From Lepeophtheirus salmonis (lineage: Eukaryota > Arthropoda > Copepoda > Siphonostomatoida > Caligidae): a stretch of DNA of 64,000 bases. Position 1 is the stretch's first letter; every line of letters starts with the position of its first letter. The DNA lies in contig NC_052133.2 in assembly GCF_016086655.4 (NCBI RefSeq), forward strand, positions 13,166,301-13,230,300, in the 5' to 3' direction. The translations under genes and the position numbers were made by a program. Below are positions 1-11,964 of the stretch, one piece after another. Under the pieces are notes generated by a model that saw only the letters and a list, made by a program, of their open reading frames with translations, made no database searches and was not told the DNA's origin.

Positions 1-1204
1 TTTGATGAAAAATTAACCAAATTATTTTATTTAAAAAAAAATTACTACATAATGGAGTCGAAAAAAATATTCTAAATCTTCCCAAAAAAAACAACCTAAA
101 GCCAGCCCTTGGTATCAAGAGTATTGTACTCGTTCAAGTTAAAGAATAATTCATTTCTTGTTTGACACTAAAAATAATGAATTTGTGTGTAACTTGATTT
201 TAAATTAATGATAAAGAAAAATAGATGCTCGACCTACAAACACAATTCCCAAACAATAACCCAAAAGACATTTCTTTAAAAAAAACAAAAAAACAACAAC
301 ATATACATAACTGTTGTTTAAAATCTAAAATGGATTCTCTTATCATCTGGGGAGAGGATTTCTTTTAAGCCATATTCCTTTTGAGGGCAATAGAAGAGAG
401 ATTTGGTTAATCTGTCTAATACATTAAATAGAAACAGCAATATATCTATTAATATACCTAGGTAATAAAAATATCTGCAATTTTAAGTATCAATTCGTGT
501 TTTTTAAGGGTAATTGATGGATCTCGTTTAAGCCATTGGATCTTTTTTCCTTTTATGTAATCTAAATATCATATTGTACATAAATAATTATTTGAAATAG
601 ACTACTTAGCTAAAGTATATTCCAAATCAGGGCTTTCACATGATTACTGAAATCTAGTCTTCTTCACATAATAACTTAAAAAATTTACATTGATCTACAA
701 TATAGAAAACAATTGCAAAACGGGACGATTGTAAATATCCCTCTTCCTCAAACCAAAAAAGCTTAAGTAATAAAATTTACATTACAACTGTGCATAATAT
801 AATAAAGGAAAATTTTGAAGAAAAATAAGTTATTTATATCAGCTTTTTTTTCGAGATAAAATTGATTTTAAAGGGTGGAAGTAAATTTTTGAAGAAGCAG
901 TATTTTTGTAATATTGGATTAAGTTTTTGTTTTGTTTTTCCTGCAACTTATATGATAAGAATTGTTGATTATTTTACTAAAATTCAAAACTCTCTCAATG
1001 AGGGGATCTTGGAGACATTGTAAAGGAAACAATTGCAAAAAATGCGGCTATTTTCCTCGCCAAGTCTGTTCGTTTATATTGTTTTATATGATTACACTTT
1101 ATATCAAGCATATTTGAAGCCGGGCAGAGTTTTGAAGGGTTTTTTTAGAATTGATTTATTCAATCTAAAATACTGATTTGTGATCTATTATATAAATTTC
1201 ATTA
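1..1204. other. AT-rich intergenic DNA
   Basis: Long A and T runs with no coding stretch, terminal repeat or RNA gene that I can support. A minus-strand open stretch near 300-480 is short, has no start codon and resembles nothing I know. Confidence 0.6.
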
Positions 1205-2018
1205 CCAGATGTTCCATTCGAATCTGAACATTTTGAATTTTAAACGTCAACAAGATATAATTTATTAATTAACAATAGAATTTCATATAGTGTGTCTGGG
1301 TTCTCTTAATCATAATTTTAGCTATCCTTAATGATTATGATGGCTTCAAGGCGAAGGAGGAAGACCTAGCAACTGCTGCAGAAGGCAGTCCCTGTGTTTA
1401 CTGACAGTGGCTTTGAGGGCTTCGGTGTTTGGATGACTGCCACTGCTGTCCTACACCTTTTGGGTGCATGTCGAGGGGGTTGGCATTGCTGAAAATGATG
1501 ACTTAATTGATTTTGAGCTTAACGTCATTCAAAAGAGTCTTGTAACGGAGGAGATGGGTTTCTTTCATTGCTGGTGTAAAAAGTGACAACTCTACCCTAA
1601 CAAGGATATTTCAATCCCCTTTTTATATGCTCATCTGGACAGTATGATGTGAAGCCTTATATCTTTTGCATAAGCCCCCATGGACTTGATGGGATTAGCT
1701 TGAACCGTTTTCTTTAACCCCTCTGGATCCAGTTTGGCCTTTTCAACAGAGCCCGTCTTCCTCTCGAACGTTTCAGATTTGCTGACGGCGTAAACGGTGG
1801 TCCTAGAGACACCCAACTACATATAATCTGTGAATGAAAATTCATCAATCACGTGCACGTGTAATTTTCTCGACTTGTACGTAAACAAAGAGAGCTCAGA
1901 TTTTATTTTGTAACTAATTCCTTATGCTTTAAAATAACGGAATGTAAATTAATTTATACACCTTGTCCTAGATTAGTTATTGAATTAGTTAGTGTTCAGA
2001 TCTCAAGGAACTATCCAG
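1205..2018 (-). mobile_element. Internally deleted Tc1/mariner-like element (copy A)
   Basis: The element has imperfect inverted ends: left CCAGATGTTCCATTCGAATC from 1205, right (reverse complement) CTGGATAGTTCCTTGAGATC ending at 2018. Both run on into ATCTGAACA, and each end is flanked by the dinucleotide TA expected of a Tc1/mariner target duplication. The same ends recur at 18691, 53113 and 61163. It is about 814 bp, too short for a full transposase of about 340 residues. The minus strand carries N-terminal DNA-binding sequence and a C-terminal piece, with the catalytic core missing. It is non-autonomous and decayed. Confidence 0.8.
1345..1816 (-). pseudogene. Transposase remnant in copy A (Tc1/mariner)
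   Basis: Codons 1816 to 1631 read VSRTTVYAVSKSETFERK, then KLDPEGLKKTVQANP and KSMGAYAKD. This is the first helix-turn-helix, linker and start of the second DNA-binding subdomain, closely matching the fragment at 53314-53502. Past a stop, another frame reads KTLLNDVKL and VIIFS (start of the first catalytic block), then jumps to NPLD-type sequence and HPNTEALKATVSKH near the C-terminus. The segment between the first and third catalytic aspartates is deleted. A short stretch near 1451-1470 is inverted relative to the copy at 60855. Confidence 0.7.
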
Positions 2019-2699
2019 TATATCTTAATCTACTATAATGCATTGAAATTTAAAAATTCCATATAAAGTCTAGTTACTAATTTGTCAAAAAAAATATAGA
2101 TAATTTTTCCAATTATTTTAATTTTTAAAACAAAGTTTAATTTTTCTTGCTTTCGCATCTGACTCCTTTTTAAATTTTAGGATTACTACGTTATTACCTC
2201 ACTAACATAAAAACAACTTTAGATTTTTTGGCAACAGTTGAATTTTCTACTTTTCCCCCCCTTATCAGTGCTTTGAGCGTTGATTGGTTGAATTTGAATT
2301 AGTTTCTATTAAGCTGTATACATTTACCAACCATGATTGAATAATAATTGTATAGCTGGGAGGAATAACCTAACCATCAACTGATTTGGGTCTCTTTCTT
2401 TTCAGATGAAAGTTTGCAAGATACAATAAAGGTAACAACTTGTTAGAAAAATATATGTGAGTATCATATTACATGCTTGTTATGTAGTTGGAATAAATTT
2501 ATTAATCAATTGATATTAAAATTACAGCTCTGTTAATAACATTTATTTGGTTATTTAAAAAAACATAAAACCACTATCTAAATTAATAAATAACTTTACA
2601 TCGTTTTATATGTGTATTACCACACTTTAAATATACTTTTACATAGAATAAGTGGTTTCTATAAAATGTTAATACTACTTATAGTTAAAATAAAATTAG
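2019..2699. other. AT-rich intergenic DNA
   Basis: Simple AT-rich sequence with a C7 run near 2255. No gene, RNA or repeat boundary recognised. Confidence 0.5.
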
Positions 2700-3340
2700 A
2701 ATTAATATTTCGTTATGGATATTTCCCTCAAAGTGGAGGAAAATATACTTTTTAAGAAAAAATTGACTTTTTTCATTATATCCTTTTCTATATTACGCGG
2801 GATGGAGGATTACAAAACCAATTATGCATAATAAATGTTCTGCCAATATGTGAAAATAAAAGAAACAGCAAATTAATGTAGTCAATCTGACAATTTGAGG
2901 AAAGCTAACATAATATTCTATTAGATCAGCTACAAGCAGGCGTGAGATGAAGGAAATAAAAACAAATTCCACTCCAGTTGAAGTAAGGATATAAAGAGTG
3001 AAATTAGTCAAGTGCCAATCCTCAATTATATTCCGAGTCACAAAAACTTACACTTTTAACTCCCGAGCAACCCCTCATTGTTACTCTTCGTTTTTCATGA
3101 GCACACTCACTAGTTATTACTTTATACTTAGATATTCCTTTTCCAAGAATCAAATAGGAATGACAACTCCTTTGGAAAATAAAAAATCTTCATAAGATTA
3201 CCAACAAGAAAAGGCTCCTCCCGCTTTCGAAAACAGGAATTATTCACCTATATACATAACTATCAGTTAAAAAGTTCCAATTTCTTTTAAAAATCTTTGT
3301 TTCTAATAGCCAAGGAAGATGGATCAGTTGGAAATGAGCA
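2700..3340 (-). repeat. Dispersed exon-intron-like module, copy 1
   Basis: On the minus strand this shares a diverged but collinear sequence with 5960-6650 and parts of 13.7, 20.3, 24.1 and 58.0 kb. It holds a GTAAGT donor-like site (minus strand, at 3051) and, 122 bp on, a polypyrimidine tract ending CTTGTAG at 2930. The open stretch across the acceptor reads FISFISRLLVADLIEYY, then PQIVRLTTLICCFFYF, and aligns with FIPFLSQLFAANLIKRH and LQIVRIITF in copy 2. It is hydrophobic, like a membrane segment. It may be a degenerate gene family or a transposon part; no function can be assigned. Confidence 0.5.
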
Positions 3341-3369
3341 AACTAATAGAAATATATATTAGCCGGTTA

Positions 3370-3560
3370 GTGGTGTGACAGTTTGTAGCTCGTTTTTGAA
3401 ACTATGCAGTTCTTTAAAAAAATGGTACCTACTTAGAATAATTTTCAGAGCCCCCTCTATGTGGCCAATATACACCTATATTTTATATAAAATCATATTA
3501 TCATTTATGGAGTTTTATTATTTGCTGCAAGATGACACCACTCTTTGTCGCTTTTTTACA
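3370..3560 (+). repeat. Dispersed repeat sharing GTGTGAC ends
   Basis: Starts with TTAGTGGTGTGACAGTTTGT and contains GGAGTTTTATTATTTGCTGC followed by AAGATGACACCACTCTTTG. The same order is seen at 41333-41525. The GTGTGAC motif also forms the ends of the small inverted-repeat element at 26436-26565. Probably a non-autonomous DNA transposon family; boundaries uncertain. Confidence 0.5.
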
Positions 3561-3569
3561 ACTTAATAC

Positions 3570-4316
3570 AAGTAAACAATGATAGTTCACTATATTTCTA
3601 AAGCATTTACTCAACTTTTCTTCCCCACTATGTTATATATTGGGAGAAGGGGGCTTTAGTCCTTAAATCACTTTAACGGACGATCCTGCAAATGATCTTT
3701 CTAAATAAATAATCATAATTTTTTCGGTAAATATTTTTATTTAAAATAAGGGATGTCCCGTTAGAACTTATCCGATTTGGAAAAAAAAAAAAAAACTAAT
3801 TTAAAAACTAAGCATTTACTACTCTTAATTCAAGACAAAAAAAAAATTATATGCCATGTTTATATAATTCTTGTACAAGACACGATGATCACGAAAATCT
3901 AATTAGTTTTTTTTGTTTTGTATCTTGTTTTTGAGCATTCTTATAAGTACAGGTTTTTTACACTCATACATATATTAATTTGAGCCAATGTTTGATTTAA
4001 AAAAAAAAATCCACATAAAGCAAAAGTTTGGATTCAAAATTGTGTTTTTTTGTCTTTTGGGTTAATTCAATCATGATAAAAAGTGAAAAAAGGCCAGAAA
4101 ATAATTTTTATAGAGGTTAGAAATAACTATTAATGTAATTTAAAGGTAAATTATGACATATTATAGGCTGAATAGTTATTTCAATTGGTATCCATGAGCA
4201 TAAAAATTGCCCTGTATAGCAGCATTTGTAGAAAAGTGTCATTATAAAAACTCATCATAATCATGAAAATATCTATCCTCATGGCAGTGTTACGCAAACC
4301 AGGGAATATTTTATAG
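3570..4316. other. AT-rich intergenic DNA
   Basis: A15 run near 3780 and scattered homopolymers. Nothing coding or structural that I can support. Confidence 0.5.
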
Positions 4317-4430
4317 CAGTGCTTTTTAAATTGGGAGGTGCAATCCCTTGGAGGGAGGCAACTCTCTAATTCGCTGGAGGATACAGATAACCATTGGGGT
4401 TGGGCACTCTCCTACACTTCGAAAATCCTT
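4317..4430 (+). repeat. Solo hAT-like terminus
   Basis: CAGTGCTTTTTAAATTGGGA, followed by GGTGCAATCCCTTGGAGGG, resembles the CAGTG-type ends of hAT elements with the usual GGGG-rich subterminal part. I found no matching right end or 8-bp target duplication nearby, so this is a fragment at best. Confidence 0.35.
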
Positions 4431-5959
4431 ACTTTACATATATAAAAATAGTCCTTAGGTGGTCAATAAAAAATAGGAAATGAAAAAGAGTGCATATTCC
4501 AAGTATGGAGTATTTTGCCCCAACTTGTGATGGTCAATAAATAATTTGCACGGTCAACGAGACAAATATAAAACTTATACTCCCACCTTAAGCCTCCCAA
4601 AAACATTTCATTTGAACAATAAGCGTAACCAATTTTTATATCCTAAATCTTAATGATTGAAAAATTACTCTTATGGTAATAAAGAAACAGTAATTTACCT
4701 ACATCAATGCTCTTTTAATGGCCTCTTTCCGTATTTATTAGTTATTTGAACCACCTTTTACATGATTCACCATGGAATAACTTTGTAAACAAAAATTCAA
4801 TTACCAAAAATGTGCAGAACGTTTTTGAAGTTGCTTTATTTGGTATAACTATTCACTGGAATTTGGACCAAATATTTTAAGAGATGACAAAAATGAAGTA
4901 TAAATTGTAATAATGATCTCCAGAAATTGCGAGAAAAATGTCGTGGACTGACCTTGATTCTTCTTGAGCATCCAAAATAATGATGACTTGAAAAAAAAAA
5001 AAAGGAAAAAGATTTTAATGACCAAATATTATACAAAATGTTTATTATTAAATGTGTATCAAATAGGCAAAGAGGGATTTCTGCATTTATTGTGTAATAG
5101 TTACCAAGTTTATGTATGCATAGGATGTGCTTGAGTATTACGTTATGGCCATAGGTAGTTTGTATGTGCCACTAAATTTTAATATAATTTATTTATGATG
5201 ACGTTCATTCATAAAAAAACACTTTCACTTACTTAAAATGTATATATTTTGTTCTAAAAGTATGTAAATATTCATCCGTATTTTGTGGAGGGTAGATACG
5301 TTCCATCCTTCCATTCCATACCAAGGATGTCATTTTTGTGAAGAACAAACACCAAAATGTATTTTTCTTTATTTATGCATATAAATGTTTGATACTCCCA
5401 TTTGACCCCGCATATCAAATCAAAAAGGTATATGTCACTTTTTTTCTTTAATTTAAAGTTTTCTTATTGTTTTTCAATCGCATATTCATGCTGCCTAGCT
5501 GAAATTTTAATCTAGCTATGACATGTAATGTTAACATGAAAACATGGAACCTTGACAAATTCAACAAATTTCTTGAAATAAGTCTCCAAAAGCATAAATA
5601 AACTCATTAGACCTCACTCTATCCTATATGAGTTGCTATACTACGACTTTTATTTGATATGGTCTATACAAAATAAATATACTTGAGGTATAATGTTTTC
5701 TTAGAAGTTTCACCTCGTCAATCAGTCTGGTCCTTTCCTCTCCGAACCTTCCACACAATTATCCTGATTGGGCTTATGGATACTTTTTTTTTTGTAAGAG
5801 CTCTAGGAGATGGCGGGAACGACACATATGTTACTACTAAATTAATATTCTTGTTAATATCAGCTGCTTGTTATATAATTTTCGGAGAAACAAATAAATT
5901 TATCCTATAGGGAATATAAACTTTCACATTTAAAATAGCATTAGTGAAGGTAAACTATT
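4431..5959. other. AT-rich DNA with possible module fragments
   Basis: No gene recognised. The stretch 5683-5900 is more GC-rich, and part of it (5718-5780) resembles, in inverse orientation, 35820-35905, suggesting a diverged dispersed repeat. The rest is low-complexity AT sequence. Confidence 0.4.
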
Positions 5960-6650
5960 ATAATTATATATGAATTAGTATATACATATTTCATATGGAT
6001 TTTTAAAACTCTTTGACCCAAAGAAAGGCGAGAATGCCTTCTTTAAATAGAAGTGAATACCACAATGGCCAATTAAGTAATTAACAAAAAATAAGAAAGA
6101 GTACAGGCAAAAACCATTTTTCCTTTTCTAATTGCAAAACTTAGTTTTTTCATAACAAAAAAGATATAATCACTTTTAATAAGTAATGATGTATACAATA
6201 CGTCCTGCCGGTATATAAAATAAAAAAGGTCGAAAATGAAAGTGATAATCCGAACAATTTGAAGAAAGTTTGAAATGTGAGCAGCTTCATGACGTTTTAT
6301 TAGATTAGCTGCAAACAGTTGTGAGAGGAAGGGAATAAAAAGAAGTTCCCTCTGTAACTTGCAAGGACATACGTAGGACTTACTTCTATTCCAACAAGGA
6401 ATTATACTTACACGCATTAGTGATTACTCTCTATATTTAGATGTTCTCTTCTTAAGAATTAAGGAATAATTATAGAAGCTTTGGAAGATAAACCTGTTTA
6501 GATTTCCAATTAGAAAAAGCCGTTCCCGCTTTCTTGAAAAAACACTTTTTAAACATCTGATAACTATAGGCAAATGAGACGATACAGAGTAGAAAGTGTT
6601 GGAAATAACGTTTGACAAAGATCAGCTGAATTTTTTTTTGAGGGTACTCA
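5960..6650 (-). repeat. Dispersed exon-intron-like module, copy 2
   Basis: Best-preserved copy, minus strand. A leading part (6540-6424) matches copy 1 at 3230-3110. It is followed by a donor-like GTGTAAGT (GT at 6411-6410) and a polypyrimidine tract ending in AG (6310-6309), giving a 103-bp intron-like gap. Downstream open sequence includes FAANLIKRHEAAH, QIVRIITFIFDLFYFIYR and then MKKLSFAIRKGKMVFACTL. The last part recurs at 44841 (MKKLSLEFKKGKIIGAY, opposite strand) and in decayed form at 59430. The reading frame is open across the acceptor in this copy, so splicing is only suggested. Confidence 0.5.
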
Positions 6651-6659
6651 GAGAAGAGT

Positions 6660-7804
6660 CCCCTTTTTTCAGAGTTAATTTTTTTAACTATATATGTTTG
6701 TTTTTTTACTTAAGGGGATAAAAAAATGTTTTTTTGTAAAATTTTAAATAATTTTTAACCCGGTTCTATTACTTTTGAAATTGAAAAAAGTTGAATATTT
6801 ATGTAAAAATTCGCCATTTTTAGATGTATTGTATTGTACCTCACCAATTTTATAGCTAAGGACCAATTTTATTATTGCATAAGTACGAATCTACCAACAA
6901 AAAATAAAAACAAAAAACACACACAATAATTTACTTTGATTTCACAATTCTTAGATGTCTGAGATAGGCTCAACATAGAAAGCTTTCCTTGGTTATTGAG
7001 ATTTATAGCAGGTCTAATTCCCAGAAAAAAACAGGATGTGGGAGCGAAAGAGAGAAACCCTATTACTCACTCCTTTCTCCATAGTAAATAGTCTGGTTTC
7101 TTTCATCCCTAACTGTGCAATGTGCGAGGCCTGGGGTAAGTCCTCCGAATGTTCCCCTTTTAAAAACCCGTACTTGTCCGCAAGAAACATAAGGATTCAA
7201 ATATTTAAAGCTTGACTCACCAACCTGACTCTTAATTCCTGTGTTCTTGAACGCGTTTCTTTGTATCAGTAATAAATTAACGAAGTATATATTTACCTAG
7301 AGCCCCTATCACATTCAATCTTATTTCTTATTATTACTAGTATTAAATCATGTTAATTAATCAAGATCAAATTAAAAATACACTATTTTCCAAATAGGGA
7401 CCTTTTCAATAATTATTATCATTAAATATACAGCTACTCATCAATCAATCTTGATTGGTTTATCCCTAGGAAAAAAGAAAGAAAAAACAAACAAATTCTC
7501 AAGACTCTAACACTTACATTTAACATTGCTACGACCTAAATGCATTTTATTAATTACATAGGACTAAACATTAGTGTATGTATTTCAGAATAAGGATTTA
7601 TTGCTATGGAATATAAAGTTCGAAATATATGTACATTGTACTGTGTGGGGAATTGAATTAGAAACAGTTATCCTGATTAACTTTGACACGCTGATTCTTA
7701 TGAACTACATAAGTTGGGTCAATATTTCGTTTTGCAAGAAAGATATTGTAGATACAAAATTTATTTTTAAAAATGCCACCCCTTTCTTTAGACCAAATTG
7801 ATTC
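6660..7804. other. Intergenic, with an exon-like GC-richer patch
   Basis: Mostly AT-rich. On the minus strand between about 7195 and 7060 an open stretch reads VRVFKRGTFGGLTPGLAHC and RDERNQTIYYGE, then meets a GTGAGT donor-like site. A second GTGAGT lies near 7220. This could be a host exon, but no start, stop or homologue was recognised. Confidence 0.25.
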
Positions 7805-8600
7805 TAAACGGCCCTGAACGCCTTGCACGACAAAATCACAAAATCATCGTACATATTGGTCCACTGCCTCTTATCTCAATAGAATAGTTGAGAGACGAAA
7901 AGTGTGATGGGGTGCAATTTTGTTGCGAAACATAATTGCATACTTGGTATTTATTGTCCAGCCAGGGCTTAATCATCCACTTTAAGACGTTCTGATAAGA
8001 ATATTTCATCACCTTCAACCCTGTTTCAATCCTAAAAGGTTTCATGCGCCGTGCCATCGGCAGTAATGTCACAGAGAATCATTGCCGAAGCGGGAAGGTT
8101 GTTCTGTGATTTGGAGGAACATTTTCCAGACAGTAAGTAAAGAATCTGTCGTTTTTTGCATTCCTGGTCTGCCCAAAATTCCCATGTAATTATTGGAGAA
8201 AATGTAAAATGTTGACTGATTGTGATGCTTTATCTAGTTCTCCATCCTCCTCTCCCTAATCTTAATGGTCAAGAGGTAATGGTGACGGAGAACATAGTTA
8301 ACCATCCGAAGATTCTTTACACCCAATTGGATCGTCTTAGGATCGACTTGCAAATTCTGAGCAAGGTCTTGCATGCTTGTCATTCAGCTCGTATTTTGTT
8401 GCGTCCACATCTCCCAAGCTTTTTTTTAAAGTTTTCTCCAACCTTCCTGACAGTAGCAGAAAATTTCTGAAGTAGGAAATAATATGACAAACATTTCCTG
8501 TTGCAGAGTTGTACATCAAGAAGATCTAACAAACACTACCTCTTGGACTCCATCCTGAACTGAGGTTTAGATATAACAATTGAAGAGGTATAAAAATTGT
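7805..8600 (-). pseudogene. Mariner/Tc1-like transposase remnant
   Basis: Minus-strand frames carry ordered transposase pieces broken by stops and frameshifts. An N-terminal part has LAQNLQVDPKTIQLGVKNL (second helix-turn-helix) and YVLRHHYLLTIKIRERRMEN. Then comes TADGT, followed by LKVMKYSYQNVLKWMIKPWL and NYVSQQNCTPSHFSS, matching the usual block where a catalytic D precedes a PxHxS motif; here D is replaced (QQN). Terminal repeats were not found. It sits just left of the better-preserved element at 8807 but is a different family. Confidence 0.55.
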
Positions 8601-8806
8601 CAAGTTTGAATTACTTAAAACCCTGATAACATAAAAAGTCTTGTAAAAATAAAAACTATGAAGATTTATATAAGTAGTCAAAATGATGTATCATTTAAAT
8701 TTTTTAGTAACTATATTTTTTAAATGTTATTTGAGATATACATTAATATTAAACAAACACATGTAAATATTGCCTAATTTCTCTCGAAATTTCGATATTT
8801 ATAATA

Positions 8807-8833
8807 CCGGGCCGTGCAAAATTATTTACCAAT
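8807..8833 (+). repeat. Left terminal inverted repeat
   Basis: 27-bp repeat pairing with 10059-10085, 24 of 27 positions identical; preceded by TA. Confidence 0.9.
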
Positions 8834-8952
8834 GATGTAAATATACTTTTTAAGAGGTTTTGTGGCAACCAATCTGATTGTTTCGTATTTTTACTGTTAA
8901 AATAAACAAAAATCCTTCCTGTGAGAGCGTAACAACTTCCACACGTGAGACC

Positions 8953-9957
8953 ATGTCCAATCAGGAAACAAAGAGGATCGAAATTGCAGCCCTCCTCCGA
9001 GCGGGAGTGCCTCATAACAACATTAAGGAACAGGTTGGGGCCTCGTTGAAGACAATTTACAACGTTTCCAAGCGCTTGGAGGCTGGGGGCGATCTCAAGC
9101 ATTCCCCTGGGGCTGGCAAGAAGCACACTGTCTCAACAAGGCAAGTAAAGGCAGTGTTCAAGAGGACTCCCAACAGGTCCATTGCCGACATGGCCAGAAA
9201 GATGGGAACGTCGAGATCAACTGTTTCCAGGGCATTGAAAAGGGCCGAAGGAAAGTCCCTGAGGTGTACTGAACGCCTTCTGCTAACGGATCGTCAGCGA
9301 GAAGTCAGACTTGAGCGTGCCAAAAAATCTTGAATGATATCAAGAGCTCATCTGGACGCATCATCATTTTTTCAGATGAAAAAACTTTTACGGTCGATCC
9401 TGTTTTCAACAGGCAAAATGACCGTGTTCTGAGCTTTGGAGATGTGCAAGATAAGCACCGCTATGTGGCAACAACAAAGCAGCCTGCTTCAGTGATGATG
9501 TTTGGTCTCGTGGCCTCCAACAGGAAGGCCATGAAGCCGGTATGGTTCCCCGCTGGCTACAGATTAACAGCGGAGGATTATGTGAAAATTCTGGCGTCCA
9601 AGGTCCTTCCGTGGATTAAATCCATAGTTGGCCAACTCTCCTTGGAGATTTCAACAAGATGGAGCACCCGCCCACACGTCCAAGAAAGCTCAGGAGTGGC
9701 TTAAAGACAACATGAACTTTTGGTCCAAGGACTACTGGCCCCCTCAGAGCCCAGATATGAACCCACTAGACTTCTCTATCTAGGCGCACGTGGAGACCAA
9801 GACCTGCAAAAAACGACACAAGAACATAAATACCTTAATGGCTGCTGTCAACCAGGCCTGAGCCTCCATGGACGCCTATTACATCCAGCAAGTTTGTGGC
9901 AGCTTCAGACGTCGCCTGACCGGTGCCATTGAGTCAAATGGTGGCTACAGTGATTAA
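8953..9957 (+). pseudogene. Tc1/mariner transposase, broken by two frameshifts and two stops
   Basis: The ATG at 8953 starts MSNQETKRIEIAALLRAGV, then helix-turn-helix NNIKEQVGASLKTIYNVSKR and a second one with RSIADMARKMGTSRSTVSRA. Near 9328 a one-base loss shifts frame; the catalytic block continues as GRIIIFSDEKTFTVDPVFN. A second shift near 9640 leads to FQQDGAPAHTSKKAQEWLKD and PPQSPDMNPLDFSI. TGG-to-stop changes appear to have made a TAG at 9781 and a TGA near 9861. The C-terminus ends FRRRLTGAIESNGGYSD. Catalytic residues read D (SDEK), D (QQDG) and D (PLDF), with 36 residues between the last two, close to the DD37D (maT-like) group. Length would be about 335 residues if intact. Inactive as it stands. 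Confidence 0.9.
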
Positions 9958-10058
9958 ATTTGATCACAAACTATTTTATTATTCTAAAAATCTATGAATA
10001 AATTGTTTCTCAAGTCATTCGAAATGTCATTATTGTCCGCGATATGTTCTGAACAAAA

Positions 10059-10085
10059 ATTGGTAAATAATTCTGCATGGCCAGG
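10059..10085 (-). repeat. Right terminal inverted repeat
   Basis: Inverse of 8807-8833 and followed by TA at 10086. Confidence 0.9.
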
Positions 10086-10087
10086 TA

Positions 10088-11960
10088 TAAAATAACATTT
10101 GCTAAAGTCATAAGTATATGATTAGTATTGCAAATATCCTTTCCTGGAAGATTGTTTTGTGTTGAAGATAACAAAAGGCGTCCTTTCTATGTAAAAATAC
10201 AATGAATGCTCCTGTCGAGTAAGTGAGTAAATAAAAAAAGTTTTAAGAATCTACTAAACTAATCTTTAAATCATTAAATATCATCCAATTTCCAATATTT
10301 TTCTTCCGAAGAGTTTGGCACATAGACAATTACAAAAATGGAAGAGACAAAGTGTTCAAGAAAAGACGAAGTCATTTACTTAACTTTATTTTGCTCTTGA
10401 TCTTGGATCAAGAACAATATATAATATATCCCTTGTAAAATATTTTTAACCCTCTGCTCGGCCGTTTGGTAGAGCACAATTTGAGTCAGCATATCTTGAC
10501 ATATACATAGAAATATATTTTCTAAGAGTTCCACCCATTAAAAAATATGTACGTGCCTTAGAATATACTTTATCATAAATCGACATCTGAACCGCTTGGT
10601 AGAGGCCAATAAAGAACCCCTATGGGGTTTGTTAAAAAAACAAATTTGATTGTTTTTTTAGCAAAGGGTTAAAGTTGTTTTTCTTTTGTAATTAATCATA
10701 ATTATACATAATATTTAATTGATTAAATGATATAATTATGTAATAATAAAATGTGTCCATATTATAATGAAAATATACGTATTTTGGCAAAATATTTCTA
10801 ATGTTCTGAAGACATAATATATTTTATCTATTATATTACAAAAATATAAATATTTAAGTTAATTTTTTACCAATTATAGCAAACTGCTAATAATAATAAC
10901 TGTTTGACTCCTTTATTATTTTTCTATGCTGTAGATTAACAGTTCATATTATCAGAGCACAAATTACCTTGAGATAGTTATTTATGTCCCTAATATATAG
11001 GTTGCGACAACATAACTTCCTTGCTTATAATGCGTGGGAATCAAGCTGTAAAAGTAGTAGCAGGGCGGGCGCGATTTCATTATAGAGGCAAAATTCTAAA
11101 GTTTTTCTTGTTGGTACAGCTTGTTGATTTCATTCGTTAGAGTAGTGACACACTCGCATTTGTTGTCACAAATAAATATTGTTAAAAAATGATTTGACAG
11201 AATATTTAATTAATTAAACTCATTGTAATTTAGCTTTTGAGTTTTTATTTGTGCAATTTATGAAAGTGAGTAAATTGCTTCAATTTATATTTTTATAATA
11301 TAAATATTTTTATTACATTTGAAAAATTTGTACAATTATTTAATTGCAAACAACTCAATTGATAAAAAATTCTAAAGAACAACAATTGATGCTATTAAAT
11401 CCCGTGTCATACTTTTTTTTTAATTGTTGCTTTTTTTCAAATTGGCTAATTAAAACCAGATTTATTCCGAAAACCAACATTTTAAAGACCTTTGGCTAAT
11501 CACCAAAAACTAATTATTTAATAAGCTAATCATCACCTATTATTGAATAATGTTTTTCATTAAATTTTTCATCTTTTTATATCGAATAACTACCTTTCTA
11601 AAACCTTCTAACACTGAATTAAATTTTAACTAAAAATATTTTGTTTCAATTACTTAAACATGAGTATTAGAGTGGGTATAGTTAATATGTGTAAAAAAAA
11701 ATTACGACAGTCTAGACAAATTTAAATCCGTAAAAGCAAATATTGTCCATTGGTACCAAAGATTTGATTACAAAAACTATTGTATTTGTCTTAACTTATC
11801 ATGTGTTTTAGTTGCATAAATTGATACTTTAATAAATGTATATGAATGTTAACAAACTACTTAGATAACTAGGAAGTACTAGGAATTTTGTCATCCAGTA
11901 AAATGAAACGGATGTCAAGGATAACCTAAATACACAACCAAAGTTTTGACTTACTTAAAA
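10088..11960. other. AT-rich intergenic DNA
   Basis: No gene recognised. There is a weak inverted repeat at about 10636-10668 (AAAAAACAAATTTGATTGTTTTTT region) and two short GGTAGAG motifs (10470 and 10595) that recall a tRNA D-arm but lack a T-arm. Confidence 0.5.
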
Positions 11961-11964
11961 CGTA

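Larger units (their letters stand above)
8807..10085 (+). mobile_element. Tc1/mariner-like transposon with 27-bp TIRs and TA duplication
   Basis: A 1279-bp element. The left end CCGGGCCGTGCAAAATTATT (8807 on) and the right end read in reverse, CCTGGCCATGCAGAATTATT, match over 27 bp with three mismatches. Both sides are flanked by TA (8805-8806 and 10086-10087), the standard target duplication of IS630/Tc1/mariner elements. It carries one plus-strand transposase gene, now broken. The intact ends suggest relatively recent insertion compared with the other copies here. Confidence 0.93.

Noticed and set aside
8878..8952. Upstream extension of the transposase frame from a TTG
   Set aside because: Eukaryotic starts use ATG; the ATG at 8953 begins the expected MSNQETKR N-terminus, and the upstream codons resemble no transposase.
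10449..10485. tRNA D-arm-like sequence (CTGCTCGGCCGTTTGGTAGAGCAC)
   Set aside because: No T-arm or B-box about 30-50 bases downstream and no acceptor-stem pairing; a similar GGTAGAG at 10595 also stands alone.
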